From: Myxococcales bacterium
GTDB taxonomy: Bacteria; Myxococcota_A; Polyangia; Polyangiales; Polyangiaceae
Reading direction: 5' to 3'
DNA length: 50,522 bases
Assembly: GCA_012514535.1 (NCBI GenBank)
Contig: JAAZAA010000111.1
Location: 1 to 50,522, forward strand
Part shown: positions 25,154-33,289 of the stretch, piece after piece
Position numbering within the stretch: the first letter of the stretch is position 1
Layout: each line of letters opens with the position of its first letter
Notes under the pieces: model-generated
Told to the model about the DNA's origin: nothing
Database searches by the model: none
The model's input: the letters and a program-made list of their open reading frames with translations, nothing else
Program-made: the position numbers and the translations under genes

Positions 25154-27136
25154 TCCCACGCGGGGCGCCCCGCTGACACGTACGAGCAGGAACAACACGA
25201 GCGCCATCAGCGCCAGACTCGGCCAAATCGCCTCGATCGCTCCCCAGGGCGACAGCACGTCGGCGCGCCCGCTGGCCACGATCGGGATGGCCAACCCGAT
25301 CCCGGCGAGAGCCTCTCCGGTGATCAGGCCCGCGCAGAGGAGCAACCCTCGACGCTGCGCGACCGCGCCCCGCTCCTCCACCGGCTCGGAGGTCGTCCCC
25401 GTCGCAGCACGCGGCCGGCGCCAGCTACGGCGCGCCACCTCGGCGACGAGCCCACCGAGGAGGATCGGCACCGACAGCTCGAAGGGCAGGTACACGCCGA
25501 CCGCCACGGCGAGCACGGGGACCCGCACGGGGCTCTGGCGCGCCTCCAGGGTCCGGTCGACGACGATGACGACCACCGCCAGCGCCGCGCCGACGGCGAT
25601 GATCGGCCAGGGCAGATCCCCCGTGAACACTCCGCGAGCCACGGCCGCCATGAGCGTCGCTTGGGGCGCCTTGAGGGGGCGGGGGCGCTCCTCCGTGGCC
25701 ACCCCCATGCCGTAGGCCTCGAGCAACAGATCGAGCACCGGGGCGAGCACGAGCGCCGCGGCCAGCACCCCCAAAAATTGCATGAACTGCTGCCTGTACG
25801 GCGTCGCTCCGAGCAGGTGGCCCGCCTTCAGATCTTGCATGTTGTCGCCACCGATCGCCGCCGCGCAGCACACCACGCTGCCCACCAGGATCGCCGCCGC
25901 AGGACCCACCGCCTCTCCTGGGCCCAACACGCCCAGGAGCAACAGCGAGGTCAACAGGATGGTGGCGATGGTCACCCCCGACACGGGGTTGTGCGAGGAG
26001 CCCACGAGCCCCGCCATGTAGGCCGCGACCGCGCAGAACAAAAATCCGCTGACCAGCATCACCACCGCCAACAAAGCGCTCACCCACAGGACGCCCGTCA
26101 CGTGGTAAAAGACCCAGCCGAGCGGCAGCAACGAAGCGACCAGCGCCCCGAAGACCCAGGGCATCGGCGTGTCGCGCTCCGTGCGCCGCAGCACCGCGCC
26201 CCCGGTGACGGCGCGGTAGGCGCGCACCCCTGTGCGGATCCCGGCCATCAGGGTCGTGCGCAGGGACGCGAGCGTCCACAAACCGCCCACGATCATCGCG
26301 CCGACGCCCAGGTAGCGCGTCTGCTCCGACCAGATCCGCCAGGCGGCGCGCACGGGATCCTCGGCGTCGATCCCCTGCCACGCTCCGAGGAGCGGGACGG
26401 CCACGAGCCAGTTCAGGGCACCGCCAGCGAACACCACCGCGGCCACGTTGAGCCCGACGATGTACCCGACCCCCAGCAGGGCGGGCGAGAGGTTCGCGCC
26501 CCCGTAGACGACCGTGCCGAACAGGGGACGCGCTCCCTCGAGCACCCCTTGCCACAGCCGCAGCCCGGACTCGCCGATCTTGAACAGCGCCCCCGTGACC
26601 CCGCCCAGGAGCACGAGCGCCGCCCCACCCCGCGCCTCTCCCGCGCCTGCGTCACCCCGACCGTGCCCGACCTTGAGGACCTCCGCCGTGGCGACGCCCT
26701 CCGGGAAACGCAGCGGCCCCTCCGTCACCAGCGCGCGCCGCAAGGGCACGGTGAACAGCACCCCCAGCAACCCGCCGAAGCCGGTCAAGAGCGTCGTCTG
26801 CAGGTAGTCGAACTCGCGCCAGACGCCGAGGAGGATCAGCGCGGGCAGGGTGAAGATGGCGCCCGCCGCGAGGCTCTCCCCCGCCGACGCCGCGGTCTGC
26901 ACCGCGTTGTTCTCGAGGATCGTCCCTTTCGTCACGCGGAGCAAAGCCATCGACAGCACCGCCGCCGGGATGGAAGCGGACACGGTCATGCCAGCGAACA
27001 AACCCAAGTAGGCGTTCGCGCCCGCCAGAACGGCGCTGAGCACCACGCCGAGGACGACCGCCTGCGGCGTGAACTCTCGGAGCTGCGCCCCGTCCGGCAC
27101 GTAGGGCGCCTGTTCGGGGGACTCGCGAGGCGTCAC
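25145..27136 (-). CDS. OPT-family oligopeptide/metal-chelate transporter
   Basis: A 663-residue polytopic protein with about 15 transmembrane helices. Family landmarks are GANAYLGLFAGMTVSASIPAAV near the N-terminus, ENNAVQTAASAGES, RFPEGVATAEVLK, SSHNPVSGVTIAT and GGDNMQDLKAGHLLGATPY. These match the bacterial OPT (oligopeptide transporter / yellow-stripe-like) family, proton-coupled importers of peptides or metal chelates. The substrate cannot be deduced. The start is a GTG at 27136. Its 3' end overlaps the pseudokinase gene tail to tail. Confidence 0.93.
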   Translation of the reverse strand: MTPRESPEQAPYVPDGAQLREFTPQAVVLGVVLSAVLAGANAYLGLFAGMTVSASIPAAVLSMALLRVTKGTILENNAVQTAASAGESLAAGAIFTLPALILLGVWREFDYLQTTLLTGFGGLLGVLFTVPLRRALVTEGPLRFPEGVATAEVLKVGHGRGDAGAGEARGGAALVLLGGVTGALFKIGESGLRLWQGVLEGARPLFGTVVYGGANLSPALLGVGYIVGLNVAAVVFAGGALNWLVAVPLLGAWQGIDAEDPVRAAWRIWSEQTRYLGVGAMIVGGLWTLASLRTTLMAGIRTGVRAYRAVTGGAVLRRTERDTPMPWVFGALVASLLPLGWVFYHVTGVLWVSALLAVVMLVSGFLFCAVAAYMAGLVGSSHNPVSGVTIATILLTSLLLLGVLGPGEAVGPAAAILVGSVVCCAAAIGGDNMQDLKAGHLLGATPYRQQFMQFLGVLAAALVLAPVLDLLLEAYGMGVATEERPRPLKAPQATLMAAVARGVFTGDLPWPIIAVGAALAVVVIVVDRTLEARQSPVRVPVLAVAVGVYLPFELSVPILLGGLVAEVARRSWRRPRAATGTTSEPVEERGAVAQRRGLLLCAGLITGEALAGIGLAIPIVASGRADVLSPWGAIEAIWPSLALMALVLFLLVRVSGAPRVGSR

Positions 27137-27156
27137 GGGCGGGAGCCTACATCGAG

Positions 27157-27969
27157 TCAGAAGTAGGCGACCAGGCCCGCGGCGATCCCCGTCGCGTGCA
27201 CGCGGTGGCTCCCCTTGCTGCTCTGGGTCGGCAACCCCGTGACGACGAACGAGCTCTTCACGCTCCCCGCGACGCCGACGTCGACCAGCGGCTGGATGAG
27301 GATGCCCACGTGCGGCACGGGCGAGATGAGGAACGTCGGCTCCACGCTGATCTGGAGGGACTGGATCGTCTGGCGTGCCCCCGCCGCGCCGAAGACCCGT
27401 TGCACCGCGTAGGCAGCCCCGACGCGCGGCCAGAACGCGACCTTGGCGCCGAGGGGCAGGAGGTAACCGACGCGCGCGCCGCCGAAGGCCGTCACCGAGT
27501 CCGGATAGGTGATCTCCGCTTGATCGACGCCGTCGATCGTCAGGTCCTCCGTCCCCGTCGAGCCGAGCACGGTGATGAAGCCGCCCACCGTGACGCGGTG
27601 GCTCACGACCACGTCCAGGGCGAGCCGTGGGATGGCCGAGTAGTTGATGCTGTCCTGTCCGTCACCAGCGTGGGCGCTCGCACCGAACAGGTGGAGCTGG
27701 GCGCCGACGCGCTCCCGCTCGAAGCGGCCGAAGTCGTTCTCCGTCACCGAGCGTGTCAGCCACCCCAACGCGCCGGTGATCCGCTCGACGGACAGCAGGA
27801 AGCGTGAGCCATCGAGGACGTCGAGGGGCTCCTCGGCGCCCCGCGGTTCCGGGGGAGGACGCGGCTCCTCGGCGCTCGCATCGGTCGCCGCGCCCACCAG
27901 CCCCAGCGCGGCGCCGAGCGCCCAACCACGGGACCGGAGGGCACGGGACCAGGGCAAGTGAAGGCTCAC
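27157..27969 (-). CDS. Putative outer-membrane protein
   Basis: A 270-residue protein from a GTG at 27969 with a signal peptide (cleavage near DASAEEP, about residue 34), a short Pro/Glu linker and a beta-rich remainder of amphipathic strands (for example RLALDVVVSHRVTVGGFITV, AFGGARVGYLLPLGAKVAFWP) ending in VAYF, as expected for an outer-membrane barrel. No family recognised. It lies 20 bases upstream of the OPT gene on the same strand, so the pair may be co-transcribed; a link between them is only suggested by position. Confidence 0.7.
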   Translation of the reverse strand: MSLHLPWSRALRSRGWALGAALGLVGAATDASAEEPRPPPEPRGAEEPLDVLDGSRFLLSVERITGALGWLTRSVTENDFGRFERERVGAQLHLFGASAHAGDGQDSINYSAIPRLALDVVVSHRVTVGGFITVLGSTGTEDLTIDGVDQAEITYPDSVTAFGGARVGYLLPLGAKVAFWPRVGAAYAVQRVFGAAGARQTIQSLQISVEPTFLISPVPHVGILIQPLVDVGVAGSVKSSFVVTGLPTQSSKGSHRVHATGIAAGLVAYF

Positions 27970-28076
27970 CAGAACGAAACCGGCAAGCTCCTCCTTCGAG
28001 TTAAGGGCCGCTCCGGGCCAGCCAGCCCACGCACGGAGCGTGTCGGGCCCGTCGCGTCGAGGCGACTCGTGTCGGC

Positions 28077-28829
28077 TCAGTTGTTGCGCCAGCGCAGGCG
28101 CTCGAGCCCGAACATCGTGTCGAGGCGGCGCTGCTCCTTCAGGAACGCAGCGTAGGTCCGCGGCACGCGGACGTCGTTCAGGAACGCGAGCATCACGCGC
28201 CCGGCGGCTTCGGCGTCGTCGGTCGCGCGATGCGCCCGCTCGAGCGTGATCCCCAGGCGCGCGCAGACGTCTGCCAGCGCGCGGCTGCGCTCTTCCTTCT
28301 GGAGTTCGCGCGCCCAGTGGAGTGGATCGAGCCAGGCCACGTCACTCCGCGCGGCAGGGGGCAAGGGCCCGGGGATGCCAGCGGCGCCGGCGACTCTCCC
28401 GATCTCCGCCTGGAGGAAGTCGCGATCGAAGGCCGCGTTGTACGCGAGGGGCAGGCACCCGGCCACGAACTCCAGGTACTCGGGGAGGACCTCCGCGAAG
28501 GTCGGCTTCCCGGCGACGTCCTCGTCGCGGATCCCGTGCACCTCCGTGGCGTCCGCCGGGATGGGACAACCGGGATCGATGAGCCACCCCTTGCGCGCCA
28601 CCACCTCTCCGCCGCGAAAGATCACACAGCCGAGCTCGATGATGCGGTCGACGGCGGAGTCACGCCCGGTCGTTTCGGTATCGATCGAGACGAACGGGAT
28701 GTCCGTCATCAGGTCCTCGCCGCTCCATTCCTGGGCGAGCCCCTGGACGACGATCTTGATGAGGTGCGCGATGCCCGGGTAATGGCGGCCGGTGCGGAAG
28801 CACCCGCCGCCATCCATGGCTCCCTTCAT
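28077..28829 (-). CDS. DnaQ-like 3'-5' exonuclease (DEDDh)
   Basis: A 250-residue exonuclease of the DEDDh family. ExoI is SIDTETTGRD (D50, E52); HGIRDEDV is the typical substrate-proximal segment; ExoII is YNAAFDRDFL; ExoIII is HRATDDAEAAGRVM, giving the catalytic His and last Asp. It resembles the epsilon proofreading subunit of DNA polymerase III, but free-standing members also act in repair or RNA trimming, so I do not name it dnaQ. The ATG at 28829 overlaps the stop of the upstream thioredoxin-like gene (ATGA), implying coupled translation. The first 40 residues lie outside the nuclease domain. Confidence 0.88.
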   Translation of the reverse strand: MKGAMDGGGCFRTGRHYPGIAHLIKIVVQGLAQEWSGEDLMTDIPFVSIDTETTGRDSAVDRIIELGCVIFRGGEVVARKGWLIDPGCPIPADATEVHGIRDEDVAGKPTFAEVLPEYLEFVAGCLPLAYNAAFDRDFLQAEIGRVAGAAGIPGPLPPAARSDVAWLDPLHWARELQKEERSRALADVCARLGITLERAHRATDDAEAAGRVMLAFLNDVRVPRTYAAFLKEQRRLDTMFGLERLRWRNN

Positions 28830-29992
28830 CGGGGCGCCCCCGCCGGCGCCGCGGCGTTCTCGGGCGCCGCAGTCCGCGGGGCTCCCGAAGTGCCCTCGGC
28901 AGGCGCCGGGGCGGGCGCTTTCGGGGCGGCCCCCTCGGGGGAGGGCGCCGGCTGGGTGGGCTGCTGGGGCGCGGGGCTGCCGGCGTCCGCTGGCGCAGGG
29001 CTCCCGGCGTCCGCTGGCGCGGGGCTGCCGGCGTCCGTCGGCGCAGCACCGTGAGGCTTTGCGGCGCCGTCGGGTTTCTCGGCCCCGTCGGGCTTCGCGG
29101 CGCCGAGGAGCTCGAGCTCCAGATCGATCCAGTCGTTTAGCTCCGCGCCGAGGTCCTCCGAGTAACTGAACTCGCGACCGTTCACGTAGATGGTGGGAGT
29201 CGCCCGGAGCCGCACCGCCTCCCCCTGCTTCCGATCCTGAGCGACGCGATCGGCGACCGCCTCGCTCTCGATGTCCTGGGCGAACCGCGCCGCGTCCAGG
29301 CCGATCTGCTTGGCGAGCCCGTCGATGACCGAGCGGGTCGGCGGCGTGTCGACGGAGAACAGCGCGTCGTGCATCTGCCAGAACTTCCCTTGGCGGTGGG
29401 CGGCGATCGCCGCGCGCGCCGCGGTCTCGGCGTTCGGGTGGATGTCGAGGGGGTAGTTCTTGAAGACCAGCTGCACCTGGTCGGGGCGCTTGTTCACCGT
29501 CTGGGCGAGCACCGAGCTCGCCGCGCGACAGGCAGGGCACTCGAAATCCGCCCACTCGACGATGACCACCGGCGCCGTGGGGGAGCCCTTGCGGGGTGAG
29601 TCGGCGAGGTCGATCGACTTGACCTGGTCCTTGCCGAAGCGCGCCCGATAGGCGGCCTCCGCCTGGGTCCGCGTGCGCCCCTTGCGCACCTCGTTGACGA
29701 GGAAGCGCGCCGCCGGGACGCAAGCCGCGCACGGTCGGCTCTCCTGCACGCACTGGGCGATGCTCACGGGCTGATCGGGGCAGGGGGCGAGCAGCTCACT
29801 CACCTGCGACGACCACTCGCGCTTCTCCCGGGCCGTGAGCTCGGACGTGTCGACGCCCGGCAGCTGCACGTCTGCGGGTGCGCTCTGAGGGGCAGGATCC
29901 GGCTCCGTCTCCCCTGGGGAGCGGCACGTGGTCATGTTCAGGTTGATCAGGATCGAGCCACCCAGGGCTCCCATCAGGCGCCAGCTCAGCAT
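28826..29992 (-). CDS. DsbA-like thioredoxin-fold lipoprotein
   Basis: A 388-residue protein with a short hydrophobic N-terminus and a possible lipobox-type Cys (C23). A Cys-rich helical segment (about 70-118, with CPDQP, QC and RPCAAC followed by a helix ending in RARFG) loosely recalls the CcmH/NrfF helical hairpin. A DsbA/DSBA-like domain follows (about 140-295) with the redox motif C152-PA-C155 and the cis-Pro loop ATPT (P266). The last 90 residues are Ala/Pro/Gly-rich, including three DAGSPAPA repeats. It is expected to work as a periplasmic thiol oxidoreductase or disulfide isomerase. It is translationally coupled to the downstream exonuclease gene, a pairing without obvious biochemical logic. 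Confidence 0.82.
   Translation of the reverse strand: MLSWRLMGALGGSILINLNMTTCRSPGETEPDPAPQSAPADVQLPGVDTSELTAREKREWSSQVSELLAPCPDQPVSIAQCVQESRPCAACVPAARFLVNEVRKGRTRTQAEAAYRARFGKDQVKSIDLADSPRKGSPTAPVVIVEWADFECPACRAASSVLAQTVNKRPDQVQLVFKNYPLDIHPNAETAARAAIAAHRQGKFWQMHDALFSVDTPPTRSVIDGLAKQIGLDAARFAQDIESEAVADRVAQDRKQGEAVRLRATPTIYVNGREFSYSEDLGAELNDWIDLELELLGAAKPDGAEKPDGAAKPHGAAPTDAGSPAPADAGSPAPADAGSPAPQQPTQPAPSPEGAAPKAPAPAPAEGTSGAPRTAAPENAAAPAGAPR
28974..29040. repeat. 24-base coding repeats (DAGSPAPA)
   Basis: About three near-identical 24-base units within the C-terminal linker of the DsbA-like gene, encoding DAGSPAPA. Low-complexity linker expansion is likely. Confidence 0.75.
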
Positions 29993-30069
29993 TGCCGCGG
30001 GAGCCTAGTGCCCCCGCCGGCTCGTTCCAACCCGTGACAGGGCGGCGGCTGTGCTAAACCCGGCCAGCC

Positions 30070-31659
30070 GTGACGATCCCGCCCTCTTTCCCAGCATCCA
30101 CCGGGTCCGCGCTGCCCCCGGGAGTTCGGCGCGTGATCGCGGTCGGCGGCGGCCGCCCCGGCGTCGGCCACAGCATCCTCGCGGCGAATCTGGCGCTATA
30201 CTTGGCTCAGCTGGGCCGCAAGGTCGTGTTGGTCGACGCCGACCCCTGCGGGGCCACCCTCCACACGATGCTCGACGTGGAGCCGCCGCCGCCCGCGGAC
30301 TCCGAGCACCCCGCCGATCCCCTCGCGGACGAAGAGCTCGTGCCCATCCCTACGCCGGTCCCTGGCCTGGCCTTGCTGCCCCAGGTCTACTCGATCGGCA
30401 GCACCGTGCCCGTACGCCCTGGGCGGAAACCCCGCTGGGCACGCGGCCTGCGACAGCTGGACGCCGACTACATCGTGCTCGATCTGGGCCCGGGGACGGC
30501 GCCGGCCACCCTGGACCTGTTCCTCGAAGCGGACCTGGGGATCTGCGTCACGACGCCGGAGCCTCCGAGCGTCGAGGCCGCCTACCGCTTCTTCCGAGCC
30601 CTGTTCCAGCGTCGGGTGCGGCGCACGCTCGTGAAGGATCGTTTCAAGCTCCGCATGCTGGAGCGAGCCCTGGCGCAGCTCGAGCCCCTGCCGAGCCCCA
30701 TCCGCTTGATCCAGACCGCGGCGCGCTACGACTCGTCCATCAGCGAACGGGCCGCGACGGAGCTCTCCAAGCTGCGCCCGCGCCTCGTGGTCAACGGCGC
30801 CCGGCTCCGCCAGGACAGCGAGCTCGGCCCGGCGATGGTGGACATGGCGGCGCGTTACCTCGGCGTGACCGTCGACTACGTGGGGCACGTGGAGCAAGAC
30901 GACGCGGTGTGGCTGAGCGTCGTGCGTCGCAAGCCCCTGCTCGTCGACGGACCGACGAGCAAGAGCGCCCGGAACGTCGAGCGCGTCGCCCGCCGCATCC
31001 TCGCCCTCGCGACGTCCCGTGAGCAGCCGCGCCAGGTCGACCCCATCCCGCTCACGGAGCAGGAGCCGAACCTCTACGACGTGCTGTGGACTCACCGCGG
31101 CGCCACCGATGAGGAGCTGCGACGCGCCTACAAGCGGCAGCGAGACATCTACCAGCCCGGCAGCCTCCCCATCACCTCGCTGCTGAGCGAGGCCGAGCTG
31201 GCCCGGGAGCGGGCGCGGGTCGAAGAAGCCCACGACACCCTCCTCGATCCGGTACGCCGACGCGCCTACGACATCTCCGTCTTCCCCGATGCGGACGACT
31301 CGACGCGCAGCGCGCGCCCGGAGGTGGACGGCGCGGTGCTCGCGGAGCGCGCCATGCTCCGGGAAGAGCTGGCCCGGGAGATCCACGCCGAGACCGAGTT
31401 CACCGGGCGCCTGCTCGAGCGGGTCCGGGAGTCGCAGGGCGTCGAAATCGAGGACATCGCCCAGCGCACGAAGATCGCCCCCGCCCACGTGCGCGCCATC
31501 GAAGCCGAGGACTTCGGCAAGCTGCCGGCGCAGGTCTACACCCGCGGGTTCGTGCAGCAGATCGCCAAGCTCCTCGGCCTCGATCCGACCCAGGTCACCC
31601 GCACGTACCTGCGGCGCATGCGCCAGTGGCAAAAGACCCAAGACGTGCCGCCGGTCTGA
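30070..31659 (+). CDS. ParA/MinD-like, J-like and RodZ-type HTH fusion protein
   Basis: A 529-residue three-part protein. Residues 20-315 have the ParA/MinD/FlhG fold: VIAVGGGRPGVGHSILAANLALYLAQLG, then VVLVDADP (D56, D58) and YIVLDLGPG. The deviant Walker A is damaged: the signature Lys is R29 and the P-loop Lys is H34. Residues 333-405 align with a J domain (LYDVLWTHRGATDEELRRAY ... EEAHDTLLDPVRRRAYD), but HPD is replaced by QPG (362-364). Residues 443-513 form a RodZ/HTH_25-type helix-turn-helix. It starts with GTG 30070 and overlaps the next gene's ATG (TGATG). A structural or localisation role is inferred, since neither ATPase nor DnaK stimulation seems possible by normal chemistry. Confidence 0.86.
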   Translation: MTIPPSFPASTGSALPPGVRRVIAVGGGRPGVGHSILAANLALYLAQLGRKVVLVDADPCGATLHTMLDVEPPPPADSEHPADPLADEELVPIPTPVPGLALLPQVYSIGSTVPVRPGRKPRWARGLRQLDADYIVLDLGPGTAPATLDLFLEADLGICVTTPEPPSVEAAYRFFRALFQRRVRRTLVKDRFKLRMLERALAQLEPLPSPIRLIQTAARYDSSISERAATELSKLRPRLVVNGARLRQDSELGPAMVDMAARYLGVTVDYVGHVEQDDAVWLSVVRRKPLLVDGPTSKSARNVERVARRILALATSREQPRQVDPIPLTEQEPNLYDVLWTHRGATDEELRRAYKRQRDIYQPGSLPITSLLSEAELARERARVEEAHDTLLDPVRRRAYDISVFPDADDSTRSARPEVDGAVLAERAMLREELAREIHAETEFTGRLLERVRESQGVEIEDIAQRTKIAPAHVRAIEAEDFGKLPAQVYTRGFVQQIAKLLGLDPTQVTRTYLRRMRQWQKTQDVPPV

Positions 31660-33140
31660 TGAGGTCCCTCCCGCTCGGTTCGCGCCCGGACCTGGCGTTC
31701 ACCTGGGCACTCGGGGTGGTCGCCCTGGTCCCGCGCCTCTTCGTCGCCCTGGCCTGGGCGCGCGAGCCGGTCTGGGACGGCCACTACTACCACTTCGGCG
31801 CGGAGCGCATCGCGGCGGGGCTCGGTTACTCGGAGGACGTCCTCGTCGACGGGCAGGCCATCTGGAAACCATGGGCTCACTACCCCGTGGGCTACAGCGG
31901 ATTTTTGGGCGCCGTGTATCGCGTCTTCGGCTCCTCCATCGAGGTGGCGCCCATCGCCAACGCTGTCCTCGGCACGGCGACGGTGCTCGTCGCGTACCGG
32001 CTCGCGCGCTACCTGCTCTCGGAGCGGCGGGCCGCGGTGGCCGGAGCGCTGTGTGCGCTGCACCCGGGGTTGATCGTCTACTCGGCGGTGGTGATGACCG
32101 AGCCCCTCGCCGCGTTCCTCTTGCTCGTCACCGGTTGGGTCGCCGTCGCCCAGCGTGGCCGCTGGCGCGGGGTCGTCGGGGCGGGGCTCCTCCTCGGCCT
32201 CGCCGCGCTGGTCCGCCCGGCGTCCCTCCTCGCGGGGCCTCTGCTCGCGTTCGTCTACGGCCGCCCCAGCTGGCGCGGCCTGGCGCAGCTCACCGCGACC
32301 GGAGCGATCACGATCCTCACAATCCTCCCCTGGACCCTCCGCAACTGCCGCGTGATGGACGACTGCGCCCTGATCTCCACGAACGGAGGCTGGAACCTCG
32401 CCATCGGGGCCCTGACCACCACGGGTCGCTTCCAGACCCTGCGCGCCGCCGACGGCTGCCCGGTGGTCACGGGACAGGTGCAGCAGGATCGCTGCTGGGC
32501 GGAGGTGGGCGCGAACCTGATCCGCAAGGATCCCGCAGCGTGGCTCGGGCTGGTGCCCCTCAAGCTGTCGCAGACCTACGATCACGAGTCCTTCGCCATC
32601 GAGTACCTGCGCGAGGCAGCGCCCGAGCAGTGGCCCGAGCCTCGGCGCCGGGCAGGGCGCGGCCTGCTCAGCCTGTTCCATGGGCTCTTGGTCATCGCCG
32701 CGAGCCTCGCGCCCGTCGCCTGGGTGGGTCCTCGACGCGGCGCTGGGAAGAGCTCCTCGGGGCCCTCCGGCGCGTCGACCGTCGCCCGCTGGACGCAAGG
32801 AGCCCTGCTCGGCGCCGTCCTGGTCTACGGCGCCTGGTGCCTCACCCAACACTCGCCTCCGTTCTATCTTCTGGTGGCGTTGCTCCCGCTGGTCGCGGCC
32901 CTGCCGCTCCCGGGCCGCCCTCGCTGGATCGGCGCCGTGTCGACCCGGGCGGGCGGCGTGGCTGGCTACCTCTTCGGGCTCCTCGCCATCACGACACTCA
33001 CCCACGCTGTGTTCTTCGGTGACGATCGCTATCACCTAGTCGTGACACCTGCGCTCTGTCTGCTCGCGGGGGCCGCCCTGCGTCCCCTCGGTCCGTCGGC
33101 GTCGAGAGGCCCAGCCCCGAGCCCCGCCAGCGCCCGCTAG
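31659..33140 (+). CDS. GT-C membrane glycosyltransferase (GT39/ArnT-like)
   Basis: A 493-residue protein from the ATG at 31659, which shares its A with the preceding stop. About 10-11 transmembrane helices. The first periplasmic loop has PVWDGHYYHFGAERIAAGLGY, with the acidic residue and the tyrosine/alanine pattern of the GT-C superfamily; another landmark is VRPASLLAGPLL. This matches the PMT/ArnT-like (GT39/GT83) family using polyprenyl-phosphate sugars. The acceptor is unknown. Translational coupling to the ParA-J-HTH fusion suggests the two act in the same envelope process. Confidence 0.84.
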   Translation: MRSLPLGSRPDLAFTWALGVVALVPRLFVALAWAREPVWDGHYYHFGAERIAAGLGYSEDVLVDGQAIWKPWAHYPVGYSGFLGAVYRVFGSSIEVAPIANAVLGTATVLVAYRLARYLLSERRAAVAGALCALHPGLIVYSAVVMTEPLAAFLLLVTGWVAVAQRGRWRGVVGAGLLLGLAALVRPASLLAGPLLAFVYGRPSWRGLAQLTATGAITILTILPWTLRNCRVMDDCALISTNGGWNLAIGALTTTGRFQTLRAADGCPVVTGQVQQDRCWAEVGANLIRKDPAAWLGLVPLKLSQTYDHESFAIEYLREAAPEQWPEPRRRAGRGLLSLFHGLLVIAASLAPVAWVGPRRGAGKSSSGPSGASTVARWTQGALLGAVLVYGAWCLTQHSPPFYLLVALLPLVAALPLPGRPRWIGAVSTRAGGVAGYLFGLLAITTLTHAVFFGDDRYHLVVTPALCLLAGAALRPLGPSASRGPAPSPASAR

Positions 33141-33176
33141 AGCGGGGTCGACCAGCGCCCGCTAGAGCGGGGTCGA
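33127..33176. repeat. 25-base direct duplication across a stop codon
   Basis: Two copies of a 25-base unit beginning CCAGCGCCCGCTAGAGCGG start at 33127 and 33152. The first copy contains the glycosyltransferase stop codon, so the second is a non-coding duplicate of the gene's 3' end. Confidence 0.85.
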
Positions 33177-33289
33177 CGCTCTCGAGTCCGGGGGTCGGGG
33201 CCATCCCCGAGGGGACGCCTGCGGAGCAATCCGGGGTGACCTGGCCGCTATATGCGCTACGCGTCAGAGCGAGTATCCTTTCGCTCAGC

